Positions 8,343-17,729 are shown, counted from the stretch's first letter. The stretch: DNA of 64,000 nt from Candidatus Bathyarchaeia archaeon (GCA_041447175.1 CP166960.1:1201507-1265506), one strand, 5' to 3'. Numbers and translations are program-made. The notes: generated by a model from the letters alone, not told the origin.

Positions 8343-10772
8343 ATGGTTAACGAATTATCTCCCAGCCAGTTACGCCGAACCTGCAACCCCGAATCCTTAA
8401 AATGCCAATCTTCAGAGGAGTTGATTCCGCTTCAAGAAATCATCGGGCAGGAAAGAGCCGTCCGCGCCCTCAAATTCGGGTTAGGCATCCAAGATAAAGG
8501 CTTCAACATCTACGTGGCAGGATACCCCGGCACAGGCAGAACCACAGCCGTCAAAAACTTCTTGGAGGAAACCGCCAAAAAACAGCCCATCCCCTCCGAC
8601 TACTGCTACGTCAACAACTTCAAAGACGAATACACTCCAAAAGCCATCAAACTGCCCTCAGGAAAAGGCAAACTCTTCCAGAGAGACATGAAAAACTTCA
8701 TCGAAGACACAAAACGTTCCCTGCTTAAAGCCTTCCAGAGCGAGGACTACGCGGCACGTAGAGAAAACACAGTCAAACAAGTGGAAACCCAACGTAAACA
8801 ACTCATCGAGCAACTCAACGCAGACGCCCAGAAAGAGGGGTTTCTGATTCAAAGCAGCCCCATCGGCTTGCTCATTGTTCCAGTCATTAAAGGTAAACCA
8901 GTCAGTGAGCAAGAACTCCTCACCATGCCCCCCAAAGACCGCAGCGAAATCCAAGAGAAACGAGCCAAACTGGAGTCGGACATGCGGACGACGATGCGGC
9001 AATTTATGGATTTAGACCGCAAAGCCCACGAGGAAATCGACAAACTTAACCGAGAAATCGCCCTCTACGCCATAGGAAACCTCGTCAACGAGGTTACGGA
9101 ACAGTACAAGGGGTTCTCTGACGTTGCCGATTACCTCAAAGACGTACAAGACGACATACTAAACAACGTGGCTCAATTCATAAAAAACCCCGAAGAAGAA
9201 CGCCAACGCATGCCCTTCCAGTTGCCGTGGAGTGCACGGGAATCTTTTTTCAAAAAATACGAAGTAAACGTAATCGTAGACAACTCACAAGTCACAGGCG
9301 CCCCGGTTGTTATGGCGACAAACGCAACCTATCATCACCTGTTTGGAAGAATCGAAAGGGAAGCCCAGTTTGGCGCACTCGTCACGGACTTCACCATGAT
9401 TCGCGGGGGCTTTCTGCATCAAGCAAACGGAGGATACCTCATTGTACCTGTGGAGGAGCTTTTAACAAACCAGTTCTCCTACGAAGGCTTGAAGCGGGCG
9501 CTGAAAAGCGAACACATAAACGTGGAGGAACTGGAGGAACGCTACGGGTTTGCCGTAACCAAAAGCCTCAAACCCGAACCCATCCCCCTCAGCGTGAAGG
9601 TCATCGTAATTGGCGACCCCTACGTTTACCAGCAGCTTTTCGGTTTAGACAAAGAATTTAAGGAACTCTTCAAAGTCAAAGCGGAATTTGACACCAGCAT
9701 GGCACGCACCGATGAGTGCCTCGAAAAATATGCCGCCTTCATTTGTACCCTGTGCCAAAAAGAAAACCTCAAACACCTTGACCGCACTGGCTTAGCCAAA
9801 ATCATTGAACACAGCAGCCGACTCGCCGACGACCAAATGAAGCTCTCAACGCGGTTTGCGGAAGTGGCTGACATCGCACGTGAAGCCAACTTTTACGCCA
9901 CCCAAGAAAACGCCCAATACGTAACTGGCGCACATGTAAAGCGGGCTATTGAAGAGAAGATTTACCGCAGCAAAATGATTCAAGAAAAACTTCAAGAAAT
10001 GATAAACCGCAACTTTATCCTCATCGACACCGAAGACCAGAAAGTTGGGCAAGTCAACGGGTTGTCCGTGGCGAGTATAGGTGACTTTGCTTTTGGCATG
10101 CCCAGCCGCGTAACGGTCAGTGTGGGTTTAGGGAAGGAAGGCGTGGTGGACATTGAGCGGGAAGCCAAAATGGGGGGACCAATCCACACCAAAGGCGTGA
10201 TGATTCTTAGCGGCTACTTGAATGAGAAATACGCCAAGGACAAACCTCTCACGTTAACTGCAAGATTGGTGTTTGAACAGAACTATGAAGGCGTCGAAGG
10301 AGACAGCGCCTCCAGCACGGAGCTGTACGCAATTCTGTCAAGCCTGTCAGGGTTACCCATCAATCAAAGCATCGCAGTCACGGGTTCAGTGAACCAGAAG
10401 GGGGAAGTGCAAGCCATCGGCGGCGTAAACCAGAAAATTGAGGGGTTCTTTGAAGTCTGCAAAGCCAAAGGGCTCTCAGGCAAGCAAGGTGTGATGATTC
10501 CCGCAAGCAACGTGCAGAACTTGATGTTAAAAGAGGAGATTGTGGAAGCTGTGGAACAGGGAAAGTTCCATGTTTACTCAGTGAAATCCATTGACGAAGG
10601 CATTGAGGTGCTTACAGGCAAAAAGGCAGGCAGTCGAGGAATTGACGGCTCCTTTGAAGAAGGCAGCGTAAACGCGTTGGTGGATAAGCAGTTTCAAAAA
10701 ATGTCTGAGGAATACGCCAAGTTTGCTTCGGTGCTAACCCCAGAAAAACACAGAGCCTCCGACGACAGCTAA
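8343..10772 (+). CDS. Soluble Lon-family ATP-dependent protease (AAA_32 type)
   Basis: An 809-residue AAA+ serine protease of the AAA_32/Lon_C class, cytosolic (no transmembrane segment, unlike the membrane-bound archaeal LonB). An N-terminal AAA part has a Walker A-like GYPGTGRTT (residues 60-68, Arg in place of the usual Lys). A long helical insertion spans about 120-260, followed by the rest of the ATPase. The C-terminal protease domain carries the Ser of GDSASS and the Lys of GGVNQKIEG, the Ser-Lys dyad. It probably degrades unfolded or regulatory proteins. Monocistronic by spacing, with its own TATA box and a terminator-like hairpin after the stop. Confidence 0.9.
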   Translation: MVNELSPSQLRRTCNPESLKCQSSEELIPLQEIIGQERAVRALKFGLGIQDKGFNIYVAGYPGTGRTTAVKNFLEETAKKQPIPSDYCYVNNFKDEYTPKAIKLPSGKGKLFQRDMKNFIEDTKRSLLKAFQSEDYAARRENTVKQVETQRKQLIEQLNADAQKEGFLIQSSPIGLLIVPVIKGKPVSEQELLTMPPKDRSEIQEKRAKLESDMRTTMRQFMDLDRKAHEEIDKLNREIALYAIGNLVNEVTEQYKGFSDVADYLKDVQDDILNNVAQFIKNPEEERQRMPFQLPWSARESFFKKYEVNVIVDNSQVTGAPVVMATNATYHHLFGRIEREAQFGALVTDFTMIRGGFLHQANGGYLIVPVEELLTNQFSYEGLKRALKSEHINVEELEERYGFAVTKSLKPEPIPLSVKVIVIGDPYVYQQLFGLDKEFKELFKVKAEFDTSMARTDECLEKYAAFICTLCQKENLKHLDRTGLAKIIEHSSRLADDQMKLSTRFAEVADIAREANFYATQENAQYVTGAHVKRAIEEKIYRSKMIQEKLQEMINRNFILIDTEDQKVGQVNGLSVASIGDFAFGMPSRVTVSVGLGKEGVVDIEREAKMGGPIHTKGVMILSGYLNEKYAKDKPLTLTARLVFEQNYEGVEGDSASSTELYAILSSLSGLPINQSIAVTGSVNQKGEVQAIGGVNQKIEGFFEVCKAKGLSGKQGVMIPASNVQNLMLKEEIVEAVEQGKFHVYSVKSIDEGIEVLTGKKAGSRGIDGSFEEGSVNALVDKQFQKMSEEYAKFASVLTPEKHRASDDS

Positions 10773-10781
10773 TCTATTAGC

Positions 10782-10810
10782 AAGGTAAAGTTACTACCTT
10801 TCTCTTTTTT
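10782..10810 (+). terminator. Hairpin plus T-run after the Lon-like gene
   Basis: AAGGTA (10782-10787) and TACCTT (10795-10800) form a 6-bp stem with a 7-base loop, followed by TCTCTTTTTT. It lies 10 bases past the protease stop and just before the convergent HIT gene's end. Confidence 0.5.
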
Positions 10811-11225
10811 ACTGTAGGTAGGGTTTTATTTTTTCCGCAAGCGCATCAAGAGTTTCCCTGTCAGCTATGCCAAGTTCTTCAAAGCGGGGCATCTTTCGGC
10901 CTTCAAATCTGGGAATGACATGTACGTGCAGATGAAACACTTCTTGCCCCGCAGCCGCGCCGTTTTGCTGAATGATGCTGATGCCGTCTGCTTTTACGGC
11001 TGTTTTGACTGCTGCGGCGATTTTTTTGGTGACTTTGTGTGTTTGGGCCAGTAAATCGTCGGGGGTGTCAAAGATGCTTTCGTGGTGGGTTTTGGGTATG
11101 ATGAGGGTGTGGCCTTCACTTACAGGTCGGATGTCCATGAAAGCTAAAACTTGTGGGTCTTCGTATACGACGCTTGAGGGTGATTGTTTTTGTACGATTT
11201 TGCAGAAGATGCAGTTTTCACTCAT
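10809..11225 (-). CDS. HIT family nucleotide hydrolase/transferase
   Basis: A 138-residue histidine-triad protein acting on nucleoside phosphoramidates or dinucleotides in the cytosol. An N-terminal CIFC (residues 5-8) is the zinc pair seen in many HIT proteins, and HLHVHVIPR near residue 97 is the catalytic HxHxH triad. Length matches the HINT/Fhit-like class. The start ATG has GGTG 7 bases upstream, and a TATA-like element lies about 40 bases before it. Divergent from the MIP18-type gene. Confidence 0.92.
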   Translation of the reverse strand: MSENCIFCKIVQKQSPSSVVYEDPQVLAFMDIRPVSEGHTLIIPKTHHESIFDTPDDLLAQTHKVTKKIAAAVKTAVKADGISIIQQNGAAAGQEVFHLHVHVIPRFEGRKMPRFEELGIADRETLDALAEKIKPYLQ

Positions 11226-11413
11226 GCCCTTTCACCATAAAGTGATGTTATAGGGGTAGCCGATTTAACAATTTATATCTGTTGCGCCCACCGTCATGCA
11301 CAGGAAGAGGCAGAGCATCTAAAGATAAACATTAGAAACATAAGAAGCTAAATAGATCAGTGCAACAATTTTATATCTCCTATCTTATCATAATGCATAA
11401 CGAGAAGTTATAG
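11226..11413. promoter_or_regulatory. Divergent promoter region
   Basis: Two TATA-like elements face opposite ways: AGATATAAATTG (minus strand, about 11268-11279) for the HIT gene and AATTTTATATCT (plus strand, about 11367-11378) for the MIP18-type gene, each about 35-45 bases from its start codon. Confidence 0.5.
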
Positions 11414-11710
11414 GTGGAGAAATCCTTGACTGAACTGGAAGAAAAAGTCCGCGAAGAAGTCGGCAAAGTTCAGGACCCCGAAACGGGACAAAGCTTTGCG
11501 GAAATGCAGATGATAACAACCGTAAAAGAGGAAGAACCCGGCGTCGTGCGTGTAGAGTTTATTCCAACCAGCCCCTTTTGCCCCATCGCATTCAAACTTG
11601 CCACCGACATCAAAGCCGCCGCCACCCAAGTTACAGGCGTAAAAAAAGCCGTAGTTTACTGCCGCGGGCACATGATGGAGCAACAAATCAACGAAATGAC
11701 CAACAAATAA
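11414..11710 (+). CDS. MIP18/DUF59 family iron-sulfur assembly protein
   Basis: A small (about 98 aa) MIP18/SufT-like protein, a family acting in Fe-S cluster maturation of client proteins. The family's DPETG motif appears near residue 22, and the conserved Cys is in SPFCPIA near residue 56. Start is uncertain: GTG at 11414 is the longest frame, but a TTG at 11426 has GGAG 6 bases upstream and may be the real start. A role in supplying clusters to the many Fe-S enzymes here (hydrogenase, FwdB) is plausible but inferred. Confidence 0.85.
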   Translation: MEKSLTELEEKVREEVGKVQDPETGQSFAEMQMITTVKEEEPGVVRVEFIPTSPFCPIAFKLATDIKAAATQVTGVKKAVVYCRGHMMEQQINEMTNK

Positions 11711-11731
11711 CGTGCCAGCAGCGTTTCCCTT

Positions 11732-11935
11732 TTAGAGCTGGCTTTTTGTGGTGTTCCAAGCAGCAAAAAAGCCCAAGGCAGTTGCGACAACACCGGTTAA
11801 AATCAGCACAACCAAGACCTCATCGCCCCCTGCAATTGAAAACAAGAAAAACATCCCAAAAAAGACAACTGCCATCCCTAAGAATCCTGCTGCCCAACCT
11901 TTGAATAAGGCTCGTAGTATCCTGCATGTCCCCAA
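11732..11935 (-). CDS. Small two-helix membrane protein
   Basis: A 67-residue hypothetical protein with two predicted transmembrane helices (about 15-35 and 40-60) joined by a short acidic loop and ending in a polar tail. The opposite-strand frame has a low-complexity Lys/Pro/Thr composition typical of a shadow. No family recognised. Converges with the MIP18-type gene. Confidence 0.5.
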   Translation of the reverse strand: MGTCRILRALFKGWAAGFLGMAVVFFGMFFLFSIAGGDEVLVVLILTGVVATALGFFAAWNTTKSQL

Positions 11936-11996
11936 GATTTCCTCTTGGTTTCAGCTTATAGACGTTATTTAGTGGCAATTCTGATTAGAGAACGGT

Positions 11997-12302
11997 TTAT
12001 CGGATGTAGCCCGCGGTTTTACCTCGGGTTTTGTGGTCGTCTTCCACTGCAACGTTGTAGTCTTTAAAACCGGTGTGGAGTCGAGCGTGGATATCTGAGC
12101 GCAGTTTTGCGGTGTCACGTGCGTACCGTTTTAGCATGAAAACAATTTTGTAAAAGTTGACTGCTCGAGCTAATGTGACTATGAAGAATAGGCTAAACAT
12201 GGCAAACATTAGGTAAGCGGGGTTTACCAAAAACAGCAAAGTACTTGTGACGCCTAAAGCAACCACATAAACCATGGTTCGAATTCTTCTAAAGTTCACC
12301 AT
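11997..12302 (-). CDS. Small membrane protein of unknown function
   Basis: A 101-residue protein with two adjacent N-terminal transmembrane helices (about residues 8-25 and 28-47), then a basic amphipathic and polar cytoplasmic tail. No family recognised. It lies between another small membrane protein and an ABC exporter permease, all minus strand, but gaps of 61 and 134 bases make one operon uncertain. Confidence 0.55.
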   Translation of the reverse strand: MVNFRRIRTMVYVVALGVTSTLLFLVNPAYLMFAMFSLFFIVTLARAVNFYKIVFMLKRYARDTAKLRSDIHARLHTGFKDYNVAVEDDHKTRGKTAGYIR

Positions 12303-12436
12303 AACCTTTCACCCACATTAAATATGCCGCAGTCTGCTTAAAACATTTTCGAACATGAAAAGCACTCAGTAATCAACAAGTTAAACAAAAAGGGGACGGA
12401 TGGAGATTGCGCTTAGCCCAAAAAAGAGGAGGCGGA

Positions 12437-13207
12437 TTATTTCATTCGGGTAAACGACCACGTGCCAATCGCAATCATAACCGCGTCAAACACGCAAATC
12501 ACCCCGAGGTTAACCCACAACGGCTGCAAAGCCACATATGACCCCCCTAACAGGACCTGCCGCAACGCGTCCACACCGTAGGTTAACGGGTTGAAAACGG
12601 AAGCAGTCTGCATCCACCCAGGAACACCCTGCGCAAGAGGCCCGTTAATAGGGAACAGGGCACCGCTGAGGAAGAAGATGGGTAGGTTGATGAAGGTCTG
12701 GATGGCGCCAAAACTTTCCAGGCTGCCCATGAAGCTGGCGATTATCAGTCCAATGCTGACTAACCCAAAGGTGATAAGCAGCATGATGGGCACACTAATC
12801 AGAAAACCAACTGGGTCAATGCTTATGCCCAGTAGGGCACCGATGCCAAAGACAATTAAGCCTTGAATCAATGCGTCAGAGCTGTCACCAAACATTTTCC
12901 CCAAGAAAAGCGAAAAACGGGAAATGGGGGCAACCAAGATTTCTTTCATGAACCCGAATTCGCGGTCCCAAATGACGGATATGCCCATGAACATGGAGGT
13001 GAAGAGCAGGGTTTGTCCGATGATGCCTGGAAACAGGTACTGCTGATAGTCAATACCTGGAATGGCAAAATGCATGCCAAAACCTGCGCCGAAAATCACC
13101 AGCCACAAAATAGGCTGAACAAAGCTGCTGATGACGCGGGTGCGGTCACGCAAGAACCGCTTGACTTCTCTTAGCCAAAGCGTGTATAATCCGCGGGCTT
13201 GGCTCAA
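12437..13207 (-). CDS. ABC-2 type transporter permease (DrrB-like)
   Basis: A 256-residue ABC-2 permease with six predicted transmembrane helices, matching the DrrB/NodJ group of drug, lipid or polysaccharide exporters. The cytoplasmic N-terminus with LWLREVKRFLRDRTRV and the WDREFGFMKEIL segment are characteristic. Its start overlaps the ATPase stop by 4 bases (ATGA), so the two form one exporter translated in a coupled way. Substrate cannot be told from sequence. Confidence 0.9.
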   Translation of the reverse strand: MSQARGLYTLWLREVKRFLRDRTRVISSFVQPILWLVIFGAGFGMHFAIPGIDYQQYLFPGIIGQTLLFTSMFMGISVIWDREFGFMKEILVAPISRFSLFLGKMFGDSSDALIQGLIVFGIGALLGISIDPVGFLISVPIMLLITFGLVSIGLIIASFMGSLESFGAIQTFINLPIFFLSGALFPINGPLAQGVPGWMQTASVFNPLTYGVDALRQVLLGGSYVALQPLWVNLGVICVFDAVMIAIGTWSFTRMK

Positions 13208-14193
13208 TGAATCTTCCTCCGTTGAATCGCTGCAAACCCGTACAATTCCCGTGTGCTGTCGGCCCGTATGTTCCTGCCCGTGTAATGCAAAAACACATCT
13301 TCCAAGTTAGGCTCACGCAACAGAATTGAATCAATAAAGATTTTGTTGGCAGCTGCAACCTCCATAATGCGAGGCATGATGTTTCTTCCGCCGCGAACCG
13401 TGATTTCAAGGGCACCGTCAACAATGACGCATTGCATAAGCCCAAGCTTCTCGACAAGCAACGCAGTCAACTCGTCGATTTTGGCGGAGTTGATGGTGAT
13501 TACGTCGCCTTCGAGGGTTTCTTTTAGCTTGGGCGGCGTGTCCAACGTGATGAGTTTGCCGTGGTCAATTATGCCGATGCGGTCACAGAGCCGGTCGGCT
13601 TCGTCCATGTAGTGGGTGGTTAAGACAATGGTTATGTCGTGGGTGTATTTGAGCTCTTTAATGTAGCTCCAGATGTGGTCTCGGGTCTGAGGGTCCAAGC
13701 CCACAGTGGGTTCATCCAGAAACAACACTTTGGGGTAATGAATTAAGCCTCTGCCCAGCTCAAGCCTGCGCCGCATACCGCCCGAATAGGTTCGCATCAA
13801 GTCGTCGGCGCGGTCTTCCAACTCAACCAGCTTGAGAATGCGGTTTATGCGGTCTTTCTGCTCACCAGGCGGCACGCCGTAAAGGTTAGCGTGCATGTAC
13901 AGGTTTTCCCTGCCGGTGAGGCGGTCGTCGATGCTGGGGTCTTGAAAAACCATACCGATGCTTCGGCGAACCTGCATAGCTTGCTTAACTATGTCGTAAC
14001 CATTGACCTTCGCGGAGCCGCCCGTAGGCTTCAGAATTGTGCAGAGCATGCTTATGGTGGTGGTTTTGCCCGCCCCGTTAGGTCCAAGTAAACCAAAAAT
14101 TTCGCCAGGCTCCACCGCTATGTCAAGTTTATCCACGGCTTTGAACCCGTTAAAAGCGCGAGTCAAATGATTAGTTTCAATAACGTAAGGCAT
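13204..14193 (-). CDS. ABC transporter ATP-binding protein (DrrA-like)
   Basis: The 329-residue ATPase partner of the downstream ABC-2 permease. Walker A is GPNGAGKTT (about residue 37), the signature is YSGGMRRRLELG, and Walker B is VLFLDEPTVGLDP. A C-terminal extension of about 90 residues, including EPNLEDVFLHYTGR, is typical of the daunorubicin-resistance (DrrA) subfamily. Membrane-associated on the cytoplasmic side. First gene of a two-gene operon. Confidence 0.92.
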   Translation of the reverse strand: MPYVIETNHLTRAFNGFKAVDKLDIAVEPGEIFGLLGPNGAGKTTTISMLCTILKPTGGSAKVNGYDIVKQAMQVRRSIGMVFQDPSIDDRLTGRENLYMHANLYGVPPGEQKDRINRILKLVELEDRADDLMRTYSGGMRRRLELGRGLIHYPKVLFLDEPTVGLDPQTRDHIWSYIKELKYTHDITIVLTTHYMDEADRLCDRIGIIDHGKLITLDTPPKLKETLEGDVITINSAKIDELTALLVEKLGLMQCVIVDGALEITVRGGRNIMPRIMEVAAANKIFIDSILLREPNLEDVFLHYTGRNIRADSTRELYGFAAIQRRKIH

Positions 14194-14295
14194 TGTTAGT
14201 CATCAAGCAGATGTTTTTTTGCATGGTGGACACAAGGCAAATTTAAGGGTATTTCTTCAAAAACACCAGTTTAGCCGTAAGGCAAACAAAAATGG

Positions 14296-15264
14296 TCATT
14301 GTTTTGCTTTTTGCCTCTTGTTAATTTGCCTGAGAACAACTGCAATTACAACGGCAACTGCAACCAACCCAGAAACACCCAACAGCCAATCCGACTGCAG
14401 CCCCGCCGCGATTTTTGGAGGCACGACTGACTGGGCAATCAAGGGGTATCGGTCCATGTTGAGGGGGTCAATCACGTAGGGGGTGTCACCTAAGCCGTCG
14501 CCATCGCCATCTTCTCCTTGATAGTCGCTCCAAAAGTTGCCTTCTTTGCCGTTGTCCCATGTGTGTATAGGCTCAGTGGTGTTGTAGTCGTCGCCACAGA
14601 GGCACCCGCCAAGCTGCTGAACGTTGTTGATGAAGGTGTTGCCGCTGATATCTAAGTTGGCAGGAAGGTTCCCCACTTGGTTGTTAGAGCCAAAAAAGAT
14701 GCCGTTTTTGTTGTCGGCTAAGTAGTTGTTTGTGATTGTGTTGTTGTCACCCGCGACTAGGATGCCAACGATGCAGTTGGTTACGGCGTTGCCTGTGATG
14801 GTGTTGTTTGGCGTCCACGGGTACATGCCGATGCTGAAGTTTAGGATATTGAGGTTTTTGATGGTCAAGAACCCGATTGTGTTGGTTGCAGTGTCAACGC
14901 CTATAGACCAGGTTTCAGTGTTGTCTTCCGGCACAACCTGGTCGGGTCCTTGCCCGATTATCCACAGCGTCTGCTCCCCCGTGTAGGGACCCATCAACGT
15001 GTATCCTGCACCGTCTATGGTGATGCCTTCTTTTTCGATGACAACACCCTGCACGGTCACGTTACCCGTGAAAGTGTAGATGTCTCCGCTGCGTCGAATC
15101 GGCACCGAAGAGGGGTCAATAGAGCCGTCGGAGTGTATTCGAATCACCGTCCCCGTTGCTTGCGAATAAGCGGGTTCGGGGAGGGATAGCAAGGAGACTG
15201 CTAAAAGGGTTGCAGCAAGGAACACGGTTAAGGCAAGAGGTCTCGTTGCCGCATTCATAGCCAT
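14296..15264 (-). CDS. NosD-like right-handed beta-helix surface protein
   Basis: A secreted, membrane-anchored beta-helix protein. It has a signal peptide, then parallel beta-helix repeats rich in N, T and I (NTITGNAV, NTITNNYL, GNTFINN), as in NosD/carbohydrate-binding folds. An Asp/Gly-rich calcium-type segment (DGDGDGLGD) and one C-terminal transmembrane helix with a basic tail follow. A GTG start at 15282 is possible. I prefer the ATG at 15264 because a TATA-like stretch lies about 28 bases ahead, suggesting a leaderless transcript. Function is probably cell-surface carbohydrate binding; this is family inference. Confidence 0.78.
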   Translation of the reverse strand: MAMNAATRPLALTVFLAATLLAVSLLSLPEPAYSQATGTVIRIHSDGSIDPSSVPIRRSGDIYTFTGNVTVQGVVIEKEGITIDGAGYTLMGPYTGEQTLWIIGQGPDQVVPEDNTETWSIGVDTATNTIGFLTIKNLNILNFSIGMYPWTPNNTITGNAVTNCIVGILVAGDNNTITNNYLADNKNGIFFGSNNQVGNLPANLDISGNTFINNVQQLGGCLCGDDYNTTEPIHTWDNGKEGNFWSDYQGEDGDGDGLGDTPYVIDPLNMDRYPLIAQSVVPPKIAAGLQSDWLLGVSGLVAVAVVIAVVLRQINKRQKAKQ

Positions 15265-15395
15265 CAACCAAGATACGTACACAACGAATTTATGTTTTTA
15301 GCCCTCCGCGACACCGCTTAGGTGATGGTTAAATTGGGGCAATTGAGGAAAAGCCAAAATACTAAGCCCACGAAAGGTAAGGGCTAAGTGGCTTG

Positions 15396-16637
15396 ATGAA
15401 GACCAGAAAAACTTACGTTTCTATTGATCGGTCGTTTTTAATTCTGTGCGTTATGGGAGCGTTCGCTATCCTCAGCTCCACCATGTCAAAAAGCCCCGTG
15501 CTAAACCCTTTTGCCACCAGCTTAGGCACCCCAAGCGACCTGATGGGATTTGTCGCAGCAGCCTCAACCATACCTGGCATACTCATCAGCCTACCCGCCG
15601 CGTCCCTCTCAGACGTCATTGGCAGAAGAAAGGTGCTTCTGTTTTCCGCGTTTGTTTTTGCATCAGCACCATTTCTGTACCTGTTCGTGGAAACTTGGTG
15701 GCAGCTGGCGTTGGTGCGGTTCTACCACGGCTTTGCCACAGCCATCTTCATACCCGTAACAGAGGCGACGGTGGCAGAACAGTTTCCCTTCCGATGCGGC
15801 GAACGCATATCCCTCCTCCATTCAATCAACGGCGTGGGGCGGACACTTGCTCCTCTTTTGGGTGGCGCAATTTTAGCGTTAACCAACAACGGCTTTCATG
15901 CAGTTTACTTGGCGGTTGGGGTTGCGGGCGTGACGACGTTTGTGATGGCGTTTCTGTTACTCACTGAAAAAAAGAAACCCGTTACCGAACCAGCAGATGC
16001 CAAAAAAGTAGCAGCCAAGATGGTTCACTGCTGGCGGGGAGTTATCCAAAACCGTGGGGCGGTGCTGGTTAGTCTGGTTCAGGCAAGCCAATACTACGTG
16101 TATGGCGCAGTGGAGTTTTTCATTGTGGGTTACGCGTTGGAGGTTGCGGGGCTGGATGCGTTTTATGCGGGACTGTTTTTGACCACGCAAGTTGCCACAG
16201 TAATTTTAACCCGACCAGTACTGGGCAGGCTTTCGGACAGGAAGGGACGCCGCATCCCCATCGTTTTGGGTTCAGTTCTGGGCGCCGCGTTACTGTTTGC
16301 CATACCCTTCACCACCCAGCTCTGGCTACTCCTACTCATCGCAGTCGGCTACGGAGTAGGCTTTGCCGCCGTAATCTCCTCCACCTCCCCACTTATGAGT
16401 GAGCTTGCACCTGCAGGTTTAGTGGGTTCATCCATGGGTTTTTTGAGTACCATGATGGATGTAGGGCAGACAATGGGGCCAATCGTGAGCGGATTCATTT
16501 TAGCCTCAGTTTTCCAATACACCGGACTGTTTGCCTCACTGAGCCTTTTGCTGCTGGCTTCCGCGGCGGTTTTTGCGGTCTGGGGAACAACAAAAAAGCA
16601 ACAAGACAGTCCAGTTCAGTGTTCAAGGGGACAGTAA
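15396..16637 (+). CDS. Major facilitator superfamily transporter
   Basis: A 413-residue MFS carrier with 12 predicted transmembrane helices. The loop 2-3 signature ASLSDVIGRRKVL and its second-half repeat GRLSDRKGRRIPI are both present. The ATG at 15396 follows a TTG that would add one residue. Resembles drug/metabolite exporters more than sugar porters; the substrate cannot be assigned. Stands alone between divergent or unrelated genes. Confidence 0.9.
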   Translation: MKTRKTYVSIDRSFLILCVMGAFAILSSTMSKSPVLNPFATSLGTPSDLMGFVAAASTIPGILISLPAASLSDVIGRRKVLLFSAFVFASAPFLYLFVETWWQLALVRFYHGFATAIFIPVTEATVAEQFPFRCGERISLLHSINGVGRTLAPLLGGAILALTNNGFHAVYLAVGVAGVTTFVMAFLLLTEKKKPVTEPADAKKVAAKMVHCWRGVIQNRGAVLVSLVQASQYYVYGAVEFFIVGYALEVAGLDAFYAGLFLTTQVATVILTRPVLGRLSDRKGRRIPIVLGSVLGAALLFAIPFTTQLWLLLLIAVGYGVGFAAVISSTSPLMSELAPAGLVGSSMGFLSTMMDVGQTMGPIVSGFILASVFQYTGLFASLSLLLLASAAVFAVWGTTKKQQDSPVQCSRGQ

Positions 16638-16679
16638 CTTCTTAAAGCTTAAACACGTCTCAAAATGAGGAGGATGCTT

Positions 16680-17078
16680 ATGTTTGTCCACGTTAGTGTG
16701 CGAACCAGCGATATGGATCGCTCTCTAAAGTTTTACACAAAATTTCTTGGACTTCAGATTGAGAGCCGCAAAGAAATCGTGCAGACAAATGCGGAGATTG
16801 TTTTTCTTCAGGACCCGTCGGGGAAAGGCGCCAAACTGGAGTTGACGCTTTACCGTGACCAGAAAAAGTTTATCCAAGCGGACTACGAGTACCGCCTTTT
16901 TGACCACTTAGCCTTCGAAGTGGAAGACATGCAACAGACGCTGAAGGCTATGCGGGAAGCAGGAGTGAATATAACTGATGAACCTTACCGTTTGAGCCCA
17001 ACAGGGAGCCTGTTGGCGTTTGTGGAGGACCCAGATGGAACCCTCATCGAACTCATAGAAAAACAAGTTCCATCATAG
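16680..17078 (+). CDS. VOC/glyoxalase family protein
   Basis: A 132-residue vicinal-oxygen-chelate protein with two beta-alpha-beta-beta-beta modules. Metal-binding candidates are the His in MFVHVSV, the Glu in KLELTLY, the His of DHLAFEV and the Glu of LIELIE, the positions used in glyoxalase I. The frame opens at 16665, but a perfect AGGAGG (16668-16673) lies inside it, 6 bases before the ATG at 16680. That fixes the start, and the protein then begins as family members do. Lactoylglutathione lyase activity is not certain. Confidence 0.85.
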   Translation: MFVHVSVRTSDMDRSLKFYTKFLGLQIESRKEIVQTNAEIVFLQDPSGKGAKLELTLYRDQKKFIQADYEYRLFDHLAFEVEDMQQTLKAMREAGVNITDEPYRLSPTGSLLAFVEDPDGTLIELIEKQVPS

Positions 17079-17203
17079 AAAAAATGGTCAAAGAAGTAAG
17101 GAGGGGCGCCGTTTTCTTTTTGTTTAACCTGTCGCATAAGTGTGTCTTGTGTTCTTGTGTATGGATTAGAAAGTGTATCAAATGGCAACCACTATTTTCT
17201 TCG

Positions 17204-17217
17204 AATATGCGCATATT
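17204..17217. promoter_or_regulatory. Perfect 14-bp palindrome upstream of the OsmC gene
   Basis: AATATGCGCATATT reads the same on both strands. It sits about 75-90 bases ahead of the OsmC start and about 35 bases ahead of a TATA-like GTTAAATTT, a plausible place for a dimeric regulator site. Confidence 0.4.
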
Positions 17218-17291
17218 ACGTTTAAAGGTTGTTTTCTCTGCCGTAATGGTTAAATTTCGCTTGCTTCCTCCCACTAATGGAGTGAATGGTT

Positions 17292-17729
17292 ATGCCAGAA
17301 ATGAATTTTGAAGGAACCGCCACCTGGAAAAGCGGCACCGAATGCGACCTATCCGTCAAAGGAAAACACATAGCCACCGTCAGCCCACCCCCCTCGTTTG
17401 GCGGAAAAGAAGGCTTCTGCGTCCCCGAAGAAATCTTCGCCGCCGCCCTAGCCTCATGCATGAACACCCTGTTTATTTTAATTGCCAAAAACAGCCAACT
17501 CGGACTCAAAAACCTCGCAACCAAAGCCGAAGTTAAAATGAACGTCGAAGGCATGGAGAAACTGATTTTCACCGACGTACACTTCTCGATGAATGTTGGA
17601 TTGGAAAACGACACGGAATGGGACCGCAAAAAAGCCAACACCGTCTATGGCATGGCACAAAAAATCTGTCCCTTGCGGCAGTCTTGGGGAGAAAACGTCC
17701 CCATAAGCTTTGAACTCAACTTCGTGTAA
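17292..17729 (+). CDS. OsmC/Ohr family protein
   Basis: A 145-residue OsmC-like protein, a family that includes thiol peroxidases reducing organic hydroperoxides. The two reactive cysteines are both present, in LASCMNT and in KICPLRQ, and the characteristic PPPSFGG and VPEEIFAAAL segments precede the first. The ATG at 17292 has GGAG 9 bases upstream; a 17286 ATG is only 3 bases from it. A perfect palindrome upstream hints at regulation. The physiological substrate is unknown. Confidence 0.85.
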   Translation: MPEMNFEGTATWKSGTECDLSVKGKHIATVSPPPSFGGKEGFCVPEEIFAAALASCMNTLFILIAKNSQLGLKNLATKAEVKMNVEGMEKLIFTDVHFSMNVGLENDTEWDRKKANTVYGMAQKICPLRQSWGENVPISFELNFV

